Assembly: GCA_031268255.1 (NCBI GenBank)
Contig: JAIRXO010000223.1
Coordinates: forward strand, 1-16,511
DNA: 16,511 nt
Source: Spirochaetaceae bacterium
Lineage (GTDB): Bacteria; Spirochaetota; Spirochaetia; Treponematales; Breznakiellaceae
Direction: 5' to 3'
In this document: positions 5,885-12,512 of the stretch, one piece after another
Numbering within the stretch: position 1 is the stretch's first letter
How the letters are laid out: each line of letters starts with the position of its first letter
Notes under the pieces: generated by a model
Databases searched by the model: none
What the model saw: only the letters and a program-made list of their open reading frames with translations
What the model was told of the DNA's origin: nothing
Translations under genes and position numbers: made by a program

Positions 5885-6964
5885 TCAAAGCTGCTTAAAG
5901 AGCCGTATCTTGTCCTTTGGAATAACAAGTTTTATCTTCGTTCCGGCGCAGTCCGTTTCCCAGTCGGCAAAGATGGTCTGCTCGTGGAATTTGATAATGT
6001 TCTTGTACTGGGAACCTATGAACATGGAACTTTCGACTTCGGCGTTAAGGGCCAGTATATTGTTCATGGCCGACACATCAGCTCCGGCGGGGAAAATTTT
6101 AATATCCGCGGCCCTGAGTATGATATTTATCTTGTCTCCCGCACGGGGAGCCTGCCCGTCATTGCCCTGTATTTCAAGGCCGCTGATTTCATTATCCGCC
6201 AGTGATACGCAGCCGTTATCCTTCAGGGTTCCCGTGAGTACGGTGCTGTCTCCTATAAATTCGGCGACAAACATATTGGCGGGCCGCGAATAAATCTCCT
6301 GGGGAGACCCTGTCTGCATTATCTTCCCTTTGTTCATAATTACAATGGTATCGGCGATGGAAAAGGCTTCCTCCTGATCGTGGGTAACATAGAGGGCGGT
6401 GATGCCCACCTTCTGCTGTATTTCCCTGATGTATACCCGAAGCCGGGAACGCACTTTGGCATCCAGGTTTGAAAGCGGCTCGTCCAGAAGAAGCAGTTCA
6501 GGCTCGATAACCAGAGCCCTGGCAAGGGCGACGCGCTGCTGCTGTCCGCCCGAAAGCTGGGTGGGCCTGCGGCCTTTTTCCAGGGCGTCATTGTCAAGGC
6601 CCACAAGAGCGACGATTTTCCTGACCCGCTGGTCTATTTCTTCCTTGGGGCATTTACGAAGCCGCAGACCGTAAGCTACATTGTCATAAACCGACATGTG
6701 GGGCCACAGGGCGTAATTTTGAAACACCAGAGCCGCACCCCGGTCCTGGGGCGGAAGTGCGGAGACATCGGTATCACCAAAAAATATGCGTCCTCCGTCT
6801 ATGGGCAGAAAGCCCCCCAGGGACCTGAGCATGGTCGTCTTGCCGCAGCCCGAAGGCCCAAGCACCGCCGTCATGGTTCCCGGTTTGAGGGTAAGGGAAA
6901 CTCCGTCAAGGGCGTTTATTTTTCCGTATCGTTTAACAATAGTATCAATCGTTACGCTGGTCAT
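5885..6964 (-). CDS. ABC importer ATPase, PotA-like
   Basis: This 359-residue ATPase powers the importer encoded just upstream. All nucleotide-binding motifs are seen: Walker A GPSGCGKT (residues 36-43), Q-loop Gln82, signature LSGGQQQR (137-144), Walker B LLLLDEP (157-163) and switch His195. After about residue 235 there is a C-terminal region of the TOBE/OB type found in PotA, FbpC, MalK and similar importer ATPases, where it often binds regulators. I chose ATG 6964 rather than the upstream ATG 6994, because AGGAGGT (6972-6978) lies seven bases before it and the protein then begins TSVTIDTIVKRYG, the normal family start. It follows the second permease gene by 16 bases. Substrate class cannot be fixed from the ATPase; polyamine, iron, phosphonate and sugar importers all use this type. 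Confidence 0.93.
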   Translation of the reverse strand: MTSVTIDTIVKRYGKINALDGVSLTLKPGTMTAVLGPSGCGKTTMLRSLGGFLPIDGGRIFFGDTDVSALPPQDRGAALVFQNYALWPHMSVYDNVAYGLRLRKCPKEEIDQRVRKIVALVGLDNDALEKGRRPTQLSGGQQQRVALARALVIEPELLLLDEPLSNLDAKVRSRLRVYIREIQQKVGITALYVTHDQEEAFSIADTIVIMNKGKIMQTGSPQEIYSRPANMFVAEFIGDSTVLTGTLKDNGCVSLADNEISGLEIQGNDGQAPRAGDKINIILRAADIKIFPAGADVSAMNNILALNAEVESSMFIGSQYKNIIKFHEQTIFADWETDCAGTKIKLVIPKDKIRLFKQL

Positions 6965-6971
6965 GTACGGG

Positions 6972-6978
6972 ACCTCCT
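6972..6978 (-). promoter_or_regulatory. Strong ribosome binding site of the ATPase gene
   Basis: AGGAGGT on the minus strand, seven bases before ATG 6964. It decides the start against the upstream in-frame ATG at 6994, which lies inside the permease gene and would add ten residues with no family match. Confidence 0.75.
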
Positions 6979-6980
6979 GT

Positions 6981-7805
6981 CTACAGTCTGCCAAAGGAGG
7001 AAAGGTATTCCGCCTTCATAAAACGCTCGAAGAATACCAGGAGCAGTATTCCCGGTATGGTGATGATGAGGCTGGTTACCGACGCGATCTGCATCTCGTA
7101 TCCCATGGACGCAAGATACATCTGCACCGGCAGGGTTTTTACAAACGGAGAACCTATGAGCAGGGTTCCGGTAAATTCATCAAGGGAATAGAGAAACACC
7201 AATAGGCTCGACGCCGCTATTCCCGGAACGGCAAGGGGCAGGGCGACATCAAAAAAAGTCCGTATTCTCCGCGCGCCCAGCGAAGCCGCGGCATCCTCAA
7301 GCACCAGGGGTATGGACTGAAACACCGAGACCATGGTCCAGATTGAATAAATGAACGCCGCTCCTATATGAATCATGATGACCCCGGTCATTTTCCCCGC
7401 TACGTTCCAGCGGTAAAACAGCGTCGAAAGGTTGGCGAAAATCGGCAGCGACGGAAAGGCCTGGGGCAGAAGAAAGAGCACCAGAATAAAACGCTTTACC
7501 GGTATCCGGTAACGGGCGAGTACATAGGCAAGGGGAACGGACAGGAGGACCACAAAGGCGGTAACGATAAGGGCTATTGTTACCCCGTTGAGAAAGGAAC
7601 GCATAAGCTCGCCCTGAAACGCCTTTGCCCAGTAAAAAAGTCCCCATTCAGAAGGAAGAAGATGAGGCCAGTACCATTTTATGGCAAGGCTCCATATCAC
7701 CAGACCCGACAGGGGACCAAGCACGATGAACAGGGTAACAACATAGGCCATGAGCCGTAAGGCTATACGCAGGGGCCCTTTGGTTTTGACAGGATTATTT
7801 GCCAT
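6981..7805 (-). CDS. ABC importer permease, PotC-like
   Basis: The 274-residue protein has six hydrophobic segments and the cytoplasmic EAA loop that contacts the ATPase: EDAAASLGARRIRTFFDVALP, near residues 167-187. An EAA...LGA form of the loop is commoner in polyamine, iron and related importers than in the MalFG sugar group, which usually has EAA...DGA. Its ATG lies inside the end of the first permease gene (overlap 7795-7805), so the two subunits are probably made in step and form the heterodimeric channel. Spacing to the ATPase gene is 16 bases. The permease call is certain in type; the transported solute is unknown. Confidence 0.92.
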   Translation of the reverse strand: MANNPVKTKGPLRIALRLMAYVVTLFIVLGPLSGLVIWSLAIKWYWPHLLPSEWGLFYWAKAFQGELMRSFLNGVTIALIVTAFVVLLSVPLAYVLARYRIPVKRFILVLFLLPQAFPSLPIFANLSTLFYRWNVAGKMTGVIMIHIGAAFIYSIWTMVSVFQSIPLVLEDAAASLGARRIRTFFDVALPLAVPGIAASSLLVFLYSLDEFTGTLLIGSPFVKTLPVQMYLASMGYEMQIASVTSLIITIPGILLLVFFERFMKAEYLSSFGRL

Positions 7806-8658
7806 CTTTTCTGAGCCCCTCTTTTAGGTAGATAACCGCCGCTCCCAGGGCGAGCAGATAGGAGATAACCCCCAGGGCATTGGCCAGGGGAAGATTCTGG
7901 AGATAGGTTATGCTGTGATAAATATCAATCATGATATGCTTGGCGCCGCCTGAGTTGCCCATCATCATCACCACCGAAAAATTCTGCAGGAAGGAAGTTA
8001 CGATGAGTATGGACGCCACGCCAAGGCTCCCCCGGGAAAGGGGAAGGAGAAAATCAACTATCTGCCTGAACGTGGACGCGCCAAAATTGCGGGCAGCCTC
8101 AAGGAAGCTCTCGTCCACAGAACGGAAGGCGGACATTACAAGAAGCAGGGCAAAGGCCATCTGCTTCCAGGTAAGGGAAATCACAATGCCCGCGGCGCCG
8201 TATATAAAATTGGGCGGATTTTCCAGATTGACAAGGCCGATCTGGCTTAACATCGAATTTAAAAGACCTTTGGGAGCCAGAAAAGTTCTCATGGCATGGC
8301 CTACGACGACAAAGGGAATAAACAGAGGTATCTTGAACAGAAACTCTATTATCCTGTTGGCCTTAATCGTCAGATACCCTCCCAAAAAAACAGCGACAAG
8401 CATGACGCATATCAGGGAGAGCACGGAAACATAGACCGTAAATAAAATGTCCCTCCCGTATACCCTGAAGGCATAGGCGTAATTTTCAAGCGAAAGAACC
8501 CCCTTTACATGGAGGCTCGAAAGAAACGAAAGGAGAAAGGGATAAATATATTCCACACTGATGATAAGCACCGGCGGCAGTACAATGAGGACTCCGAGTA
8601 CTATATAAAACGTTTTTTCATGGCGGTACCGGGACATGGTCTTGGTTATATCGCTCAT
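7795..8658 (-). CDS. ABC importer permease, PotB-like
   Basis: This 287-residue inner-membrane protein has about six membrane helices and the EAA loop EAARNFGASTFRQIVDFLLP (about residues 188-207), the docking site for the ATPase. It pairs with the permease encoded next, with which it overlaps by 11 bases. Start ATG 8658 has GAAAGAGG almost adjacent, an unusually short spacing; ATG 8634 (MSRYRHEK) is a possible alternative but has no ribosome binding site. It lies 84 bases after the binding-protein gene, and that gap holds a strong hairpin, so it is likely expressed at a lower level than the binding protein. Confidence 0.92.
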   Translation of the reverse strand: MSDITKTMSRYRHEKTFYIVLGVLIVLPPVLIISVEYIYPFLLSFLSSLHVKGVLSLENYAYAFRVYGRDILFTVYVSVLSLICVMLVAVFLGGYLTIKANRIIEFLFKIPLFIPFVVVGHAMRTFLAPKGLLNSMLSQIGLVNLENPPNFIYGAAGIVISLTWKQMAFALLLVMSAFRSVDESFLEAARNFGASTFRQIVDFLLPLSRGSLGVASILIVTSFLQNFSVVMMMGNSGGAKHIMIDIYHSITYLQNLPLANALGVISYLLALGAAVIYLKEGLRKDGK

Positions 8659-8684
8659 ACCTCTTTCACTCCATTGGGGATACG

Positions 8685-8725
8685 AAGGAAGCTGTCCAAA
8701 CTTTAGCCTTTCGGGCAGCTTCCTT
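8685..8725 (-). other. Intercistronic hairpin after the binding-protein gene
   Basis: AAGGAAGCTG (8685-8694) is the exact reverse complement of 8716-8725. The stem continues inward by three more pairs including one G-T, leaving a 15-base loop. It starts 17 bases after the stop of the solute-binding-protein gene. No T-run follows on the minus strand. Such hairpins after a binding-protein gene often protect the upstream message and so raise the ratio of binding protein to permease; that role is inferred here. Confidence 0.6.
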
Positions 8726-8742
8726 AAATGAACCTTCCGTCA

Positions 8743-9900
8743 TTAACGGATTTCGGCGTAAAGCCTCTGCATCTCTCTCATGTAATCGGACAGGGGCAGG
8801 GCCTGGCCCTTTCTGGCAATCTCTTCGGCGGTAATTTCGGTAAAGAGGAGCTGCCTCGCCTCAGGGGTACACTGTTCAAATACCGCCACCGAATCCACTC
8901 CCGGATACCAGGTGTACTTACCGACCACAAATTCAGCCTGTACGGCGGGATCGGCTATAAAATCACAGAAAAGCCTCGCGGCCTCAATGTTCGCGGCCTT
9001 GCTTCCGACGACCATGTACATGGGCTGTCCGGGCATACCTGGTTCAGGCAGCAGCATACGGATATTGGGATTCATGCGGCCATCGGCCTTCCAGAGAAGA
9101 AGCATATCGACCCATACGGGACCGATGTCGATTTCGCCCCGGTTAAGCATGTCCAGAGTACCCGCGTTGCCCTGGGTAATGACTACAGGGAGGTCCTTGA
9201 GCTGTTTGATTACCGGAGTCCACCTGCTGATGATGCTTTCGTTGTACGGACCGACCGCGATGGTCTGATAGTCGCCGGTCTTGGCATACAGCCAGGCGGC
9301 GGTAAAGCCCACGCCGCTCATGCCGCCCACTACGCCGTTATAGCCGAATTTGTTGGGGTTGGCCCTGATCCATGTTTCAAGCTCGTTAAAATTCCTTGGC
9401 GGATTGGCAACCCTTTGGGGGTTGTAGGCAAGAACTATCTGGGACTGGAACAGGGGGACCACATAGTTCCTTACCGGAGTTCCCAGGGCGTATTCGGACG
9501 CTCTGGTGTTGACATACCTGGCGTTGCTGATGCTGGGCACATACTGCTCAATGACCCTGTCGTTGATCATCTCGGCCATGATGGATTCGTTGACGCAGCC
9601 CACGTCAATATCCCAGCCCGAACGTCCCGCATCAAGCTGTGACTTCCATTTGGTATAGATAGTCCTTGAACCATCATCACCGGGGCCTGTACCGACAACA
9701 TTGAGCCTGATATTGGGATACTTCGCGGTAAAGGCGGGACCAATATAGTTCTGGAAAAATTCCAGCATATTGGTATCGCCGGCTGTGGCCACATTGAGGG
9801 TTACCGTTCCTCCGCTGTCGCGACTGGGTCCGCCGAATGTCTGTCCGCCGAGGACGGCGAGCATAAGCAGGACACAGACCGTTACTGTTCTTTTCTTCAT
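8743..9900 (-). CDS. Periplasmic solute-binding protein of ABC importer
   Basis: The 385-residue protein starts with a signal peptide (MKKRTVTVCVLLMLAVLGGQ) and no clear lipobox Cys, so it looks secreted to the periplasm, not lipid-anchored. The mature part has the layout of extracellular solute-binding proteins of the PotD / family 1 class: NVATAGDTNMLEFFQNYIGP near the start, VVPLFQSQIVLAYNPQRV (first domain), GGMSGVGFTAAWLYAK (hinge region), GEIDIGPVWVDMLLLW and PGMPGQPMYMVV (ligand-side loops). It delivers the solute to the two permeases encoded next. Its ATG overlaps the lacI TGA (ATGA), and its AAGGAGG site lies in the last codons of lacI, five bases away. It recalls uncharacterised YnjB-type proteins, but I cannot name the ligand. 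Confidence 0.88.
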   Translation of the reverse strand: MKKRTVTVCVLLMLAVLGGQTFGGPSRDSGGTVTLNVATAGDTNMLEFFQNYIGPAFTAKYPNIRLNVVGTGPGDDGSRTIYTKWKSQLDAGRSGWDIDVGCVNESIMAEMINDRVIEQYVPSISNARYVNTRASEYALGTPVRNYVVPLFQSQIVLAYNPQRVANPPRNFNELETWIRANPNKFGYNGVVGGMSGVGFTAAWLYAKTGDYQTIAVGPYNESIISRWTPVIKQLKDLPVVITQGNAGTLDMLNRGEIDIGPVWVDMLLLWKADGRMNPNIRMLLPEPGMPGQPMYMVVGSKAANIEAARLFCDFIADPAVQAEFVVGKYTWYPGVDSVAVFEQCTPEARQLLFTEITAEEIARKGQALPLSDYMREMQRLYAEIR

Positions 9901-10922
9901 CTTCTCCTCCTTAACTGATTACTTTTTATGGCAACCGATTCCCTCTCGACGAGGCGGGTTCCCACCGTAACCGTTGTTGATTCAGGTTTTTCTCCCCTTA
10001 TTTGTTTAAAGAGATACTCAACTGCCATCTTTCCCAGTTCCCGGGTATTGGTATCGATGGATGTGATCGCCGGCTGACAGGCCGCGCAGAGTTCGCTGTT
10101 GTCATACCCAATCACCGATATATCCTCAGGAACCCTCAAACCCCGGCGCAGCGCCGCTTTGACCGCTCCTACGGCCACCACGTCGTTGGTGCAAAGCAGA
10201 ACCGAAGGCCGTTTTTTCCGTCCCAGCATGGCGTATACCTTGTCAAAGGCATCTTCTATGACCGGCTCCACCTCGGCGCAGAAATCAGGCATGACCGAAA
10301 GCCCATACGCCTTTACGGCAGACGCAAACCCCTGATGCCTGCGCCTGACAATAAACCGGGTAAAACGGCCTTCGATAAAGCCTATGCTCCTGTGCCCCGC
10401 GTCAAAAAGATACCGGACGGCGTTCATGATGCCTCCGGCGTCATCGGACAGTATGCTGTACACCCCGCCCATATTGATGTGGTAGTTGAGAAGCACCACG
10501 GGAATACCCCGCCCGGTAAAACTTTTTACTATTGCCGCGCTGGTCTGGGAGGCAAGTATTACCCCGTCGACCTGCCTGCGCAGCATGAGTTCGCCTGAAT
10601 TATGTGCAAGCCCCGCGTCGGAAGAAATAAAAATGCTGTAACCCCTCTGGGCCATAAGCTCGACCACGCTTTCCAGTATGGGTCCGTAAAAGGGATTCAT
10701 GATGGCCGGGGCCTGGAGATTGTAAATAATGAACCCTATATTCTCGGTCTTTTTGGTGATCATCGCCCTGGCAATGGCATTGGGCGTATAATTAACCAAT
10801 TTGGCGGCCTGGGTAACGCACTGCAGGGTATGGGGACGCACGGAAGCGGGCTCGGTAAAAGCCCTGGATACTGTGGATTTTGATACCCCCGCCGCTCTGG
10901 CGACATCAACAATAGTTACCAT
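9897..10922 (-). CDS. LacI/GalR-family transcriptional regulator
   Basis: This 341-residue repressor has the N-terminal helix-turn-helix VTIVDVARAAGVSKSTVSRAF (residues 2-22), a hinge near YTPNAIARAM, and a periplasmic-binding-protein-like sensor domain. That domain carries family marks such as GFIIYN at the start, DGVILAS, HRSIGFIEG, CTNDVVAVGAVKAALRRGLRVPEDISVIGYD and a closing AVEYLFKQI. Start ATG 10922 has GGAG at 10930-10933, seven bases upstream. It is the first gene of the importer unit and its stop overlaps the next start. Two identical palindromes at its promoter are the expected operators, so it probably represses itself and the importer until the transported solute, or a product of it, binds. 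The ligand is unknown. Confidence 0.95.
   Translation of the reverse strand: MVTIVDVARAAGVSKSTVSRAFTEPASVRPHTLQCVTQAAKLVNYTPNAIARAMITKKTENIGFIIYNLQAPAIMNPFYGPILESVVELMAQRGYSIFISSDAGLAHNSGELMLRRQVDGVILASQTSAAIVKSFTGRGIPVVLLNYHINMGGVYSILSDDAGGIMNAVRYLFDAGHRSIGFIEGRFTRFIVRRRHQGFASAVKAYGLSVMPDFCAEVEPVIEDAFDKVYAMLGRKKRPSVLLCTNDVVAVGAVKAALRRGLRVPEDISVIGYDNSELCAACQPAITSIDTNTRELGKMAVEYLFKQIRGEKPESTTVTVGTRLVERESVAIKSNQLRRRR
9906..9912 (-). promoter_or_regulatory. Ribosome binding site of the binding-protein gene, inside lacI
   Basis: AAGGAGG on the minus strand, five bases before ATG 9900. It is read at the same time as lacI codons for Leu-Arg-Arg near the C-terminus. This strong site fits the need for large amounts of the binding protein. 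Confidence 0.8.
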
Positions 10923-10933
10923 TCAAAAACTCC

Positions 10934-10966
10934 ATGGGAACGTTCCCCTTTCGGGAACGTTCCCAT
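10934..10966. promoter_or_regulatory. Double LacI-family operator
   Basis: GGGAACGTTCCC occurs at 10936-10947 and again at 10953-10964. The two are separated by CTTTC, with centres 17 bp apart; the whole stretch 10934-10966 is itself a perfect inverted repeat with a 5-base spacer. AACGTT with a central CG is typical of LacI/GalR operators. The sites lie just downstream of the -10 box of the lacI promoter, covering about -3 to +26 of the predicted transcript, where a bound repressor would block initiation. In RNA the same bases could form a long hairpin at the 5' end of the message. Confidence 0.85.
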
Positions 10967-10967
10967 A

Positions 10968-10996
10968 ATTGTAAAACCCTTTTTCCGCCGTGTCAA
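10968..10996 (-). promoter_or_regulatory. Sigma-70 promoter of the lacI-ABC-hydrolase-AEC unit
   Basis: On the minus strand TTGACA (10996-10991, perfect) and TACAAT (10973-10968, five of six) are 17 bases apart. An A/T-rich stretch at about 10997-11018 lies just upstream like an UP element. Transcription would start near 10961, about 40 bases before the lacI ATG. This is the only near-consensus promoter I see for the seven-gene unit. Confidence 0.85.
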
Positions 10997-11022
10997 GAAA
11001 AATTTTATAAATTTTACGCGCC

Positions 11023-11069
11023 GGGTTCCTGGGGAGCGGGTTACGACTATTTGCGGCGCGACGGCGCGG
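11023..11069 (-). pseudogene. Mosaic relic of the metallo-beta-lactamase gene
   Basis: Bases 11039-11069 are identical to 5032-5062 (31 of 31). Bases 11023-11040 match 4888-4905 at 17 of 18. Orientation is the same. Relative to the intact gene, about 126 bases between the two pieces are missing, and the joint sits on a shared GG. No further match continues on either side. The piece cannot code for a useful protein, and it lies between the lacI promoter and the MATE promoter. It is best read as the remains of a duplicated copy. Confidence 0.8.
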
Positions 11070-11078
11070 TTCCGGTCA

Positions 11079-11107
11079 TTGACTGTACCCGAATCAGTTT
11101 ATACCAT
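11079..11107 (+). promoter_or_regulatory. Probable promoter of the MATE gene
   Basis: TTGACT (11079-11084, five of six) and TACCAT (11102-11107, four of six) are 17 bases apart. The predicted start of transcription, near 11114, is only about two bases before the GTG start codon, which again suggests a leaderless message. It begins ten bases after the duplicated relic ends. Confidence 0.4.
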
Positions 11108-11115
11108 AACAGAAA

Positions 11116-12480
11116 GTGAATACCCCTGTTCTGTCAGGCCTCTCAGCGCCCCGGTGGACAAACCGGCAGCTTTTGGTTTTGATATGGCCCATTGTTATTG
11201 ATCAACTGCTCATCGTTCTCATGGGAATCATTGATACCGTCATGGTCGCCTATCTGGGCGAAGAAGCTGTCGGCGGTGTTTCGCTGGCCGATTCCATAAA
11301 TGTTGTGCTGCTCCAGGCTTTTTCCTTTCTCGCCTCGGGAGGAGCCGTGGTATGCAGTCAGTTTCTCGGAAAGAAAGACGGCAAAAGCGCCTCAAACACG
11401 GCAAGGCAGCTCATCTACACGGTGGCGCTTTTATCGGGGGGCCTTTCCCTGGTCATGCTTGCCGCAAGAAGCGTGGTGTTTCGCGGCATCTATGGGCATA
11501 TAGAACCGGGCATCATGATTCAGGCGGAAAGATATTTTTTCTTTACCGTCATGAGTTACCCTTTTATCGCCCTGAGTACCGCCGGTTCGGCCCTATACAG
11601 AAGTATGGGAAACAGCAGTGTGGGTATGGGGATTTCATTTTTGGTCAACATATTGAATGTCATCGGCAATGCTCTGTTTATTTTTGTATTTAAGTGGGGC
11701 GTCGCCGGCGCGGCGCTTTCTACCCTGGTGAGCCGCTTTGCCGCCGCCCTTATCATTCTGGGAATGTTGTATCGTTCCCGGGGAACGCCCCTTAGTCTGG
11801 AAGGCATATTCCGCGTTCATGTTGACATACCGCTGATAAAGCGCATACTCAAAATAGGCGTCCCAAACGGTATCGAGGGAGCCCTTTTCCAGGTCGGAAA
11901 ACTTTCCCTCTCCCGCCTTGTGTCAACTTTCGGAACAGCGGCCATAGCGGGTTACGCGGTTACGAACATCATCATGACCATAGGCAATCTTCCCGGTCTG
12001 GCCGTGGCGACGGCCATGATGCCCGTGGTGGGACAGTGCGTAGGCGCGGGTGATGCCAAAGGGGCAGTGCATTATACAAAAAAACTTGTACTCTTCAGTT
12101 ACCTTATCATGGGAATACTCAACCTGGCTTTCATTCTTTTTATGCCCGTGTTCTTCGGATTCTTCAGGCTGTCGGCGGAAAGTCTTGGCATAGCCCGTCA
12201 GGGCGGCCTCGTCTTTTGCACCGCCGCGATTTTTATCTGGAATTTCGCCTACTGCCTCCCCTATGCGCTGAGGGCCGCGGGGGACGCGGCGTATACCATG
12301 GTGGTGGCGGCCCTGGCCATGTGGTTTGTGCGGGTTGGCTTTGCCCATGCCCTGGCCCGTTTTTTCGGCATGGGGGTTATCTGCGTGTGGATATCCATGG
12401 TCTGTGAATGGCTTGTCAGGGGCGGCTTTTTTCTTTTCCGTTGGAAGAGCGGCAAATGGAAGGAAAAGCATCTGGTATAG
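11116..12480 (+). CDS. MATE-family multidrug/cation antiporter
   Basis: The 454-residue membrane protein has about twelve hydrophobic segments in two similar halves, the normal size of multidrug and toxic compound extrusion pumps (NorM/DinF type). Recognisable parts are LLVLIWPIVIDQLLIVLMGI (helix 1), DTVMVAYLGEEAVGGVSLAD (between helices 1 and 2), GGAVVCSQFLGKKDG (loop), and FQVGKLSLSRLVSTFGTAAI with VATAMMPVVGQCVGAGD in the second half. Such pumps export cationic or other toxic compounds with Na+ or H+. The start is GTG 11116; no ribosome binding site is visible (only AGAAA), and the next in-frame ATG (11221) would remove helix 1. The gene is divergent from lacI and convergent with the HD gene. 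The specific substrate cannot be told. Confidence 0.93.
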   Translation: MNTPVLSGLSAPRWTNRQLLVLIWPIVIDQLLIVLMGIIDTVMVAYLGEEAVGGVSLADSINVVLLQAFSFLASGGAVVCSQFLGKKDGKSASNTARQLIYTVALLSGGLSLVMLAARSVVFRGIYGHIEPGIMIQAERYFFFTVMSYPFIALSTAGSALYRSMGNSSVGMGISFLVNILNVIGNALFIFVFKWGVAGAALSTLVSRFAAALIILGMLYRSRGTPLSLEGIFRVHVDIPLIKRILKIGVPNGIEGALFQVGKLSLSRLVSTFGTAAIAGYAVTNIIMTIGNLPGLAVATAMMPVVGQCVGAGDAKGAVHYTKKLVLFSYLIMGILNLAFILFMPVFFGFFRLSAESLGIARQGGLVFCTAAIFIWNFAYCLPYALRAAGDAAYTMVVAALAMWFVRVGFAHALARFFGMGVICVWISMVCEWLVRGGFFLFRWKSGKWKEKHLV

Positions 12481-12482
12481 AC

Positions 12483-12512
12483 TACCGCGTCAGGGAGGTT
12501 ACCGCGTCAGGG
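12483..12512. repeat. Tandem 13-base duplication at the MATE / HD convergent junction
   Basis: TACCGCGTCAGGG occurs at 12483-12495 and 12500-12512, a period of 17. The second copy holds the end of the HD gene, including part of its stop codon (TTA at 12499-12501 on the plus strand). It fills most of the 18-base gap to the MATE gene. Confidence 0.75.

Noticed and set aside
5821..5928. Longer N-terminus for the metallo-beta-lactamase gene from ATG 5928
   Set aside because: It would overlap the ATPase gene by 44 bases, translate through an intercistronic hairpin, and add residues with no family match. GTG 5820/5817 has AAAGGA and gives the expected start of the fold.
8728..9642. 304-codon open frame on the plus strand
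   Set aside because: It lies wholly opposite the solute-binding-protein gene, whose protein has a signal peptide and clear family motifs. The plus-strand product shows no recognisable domain; long antisense frames are common in GC-rich codon use.
11773..11787. Further LacI operator inside the MATE gene (CGTTCCC G GGGAACG)
   Set aside because: Half-sites are in the opposite order to those at the lacI promoter and have a one-base spacer. They are far from any promoter and fit ordinary coding sequence.
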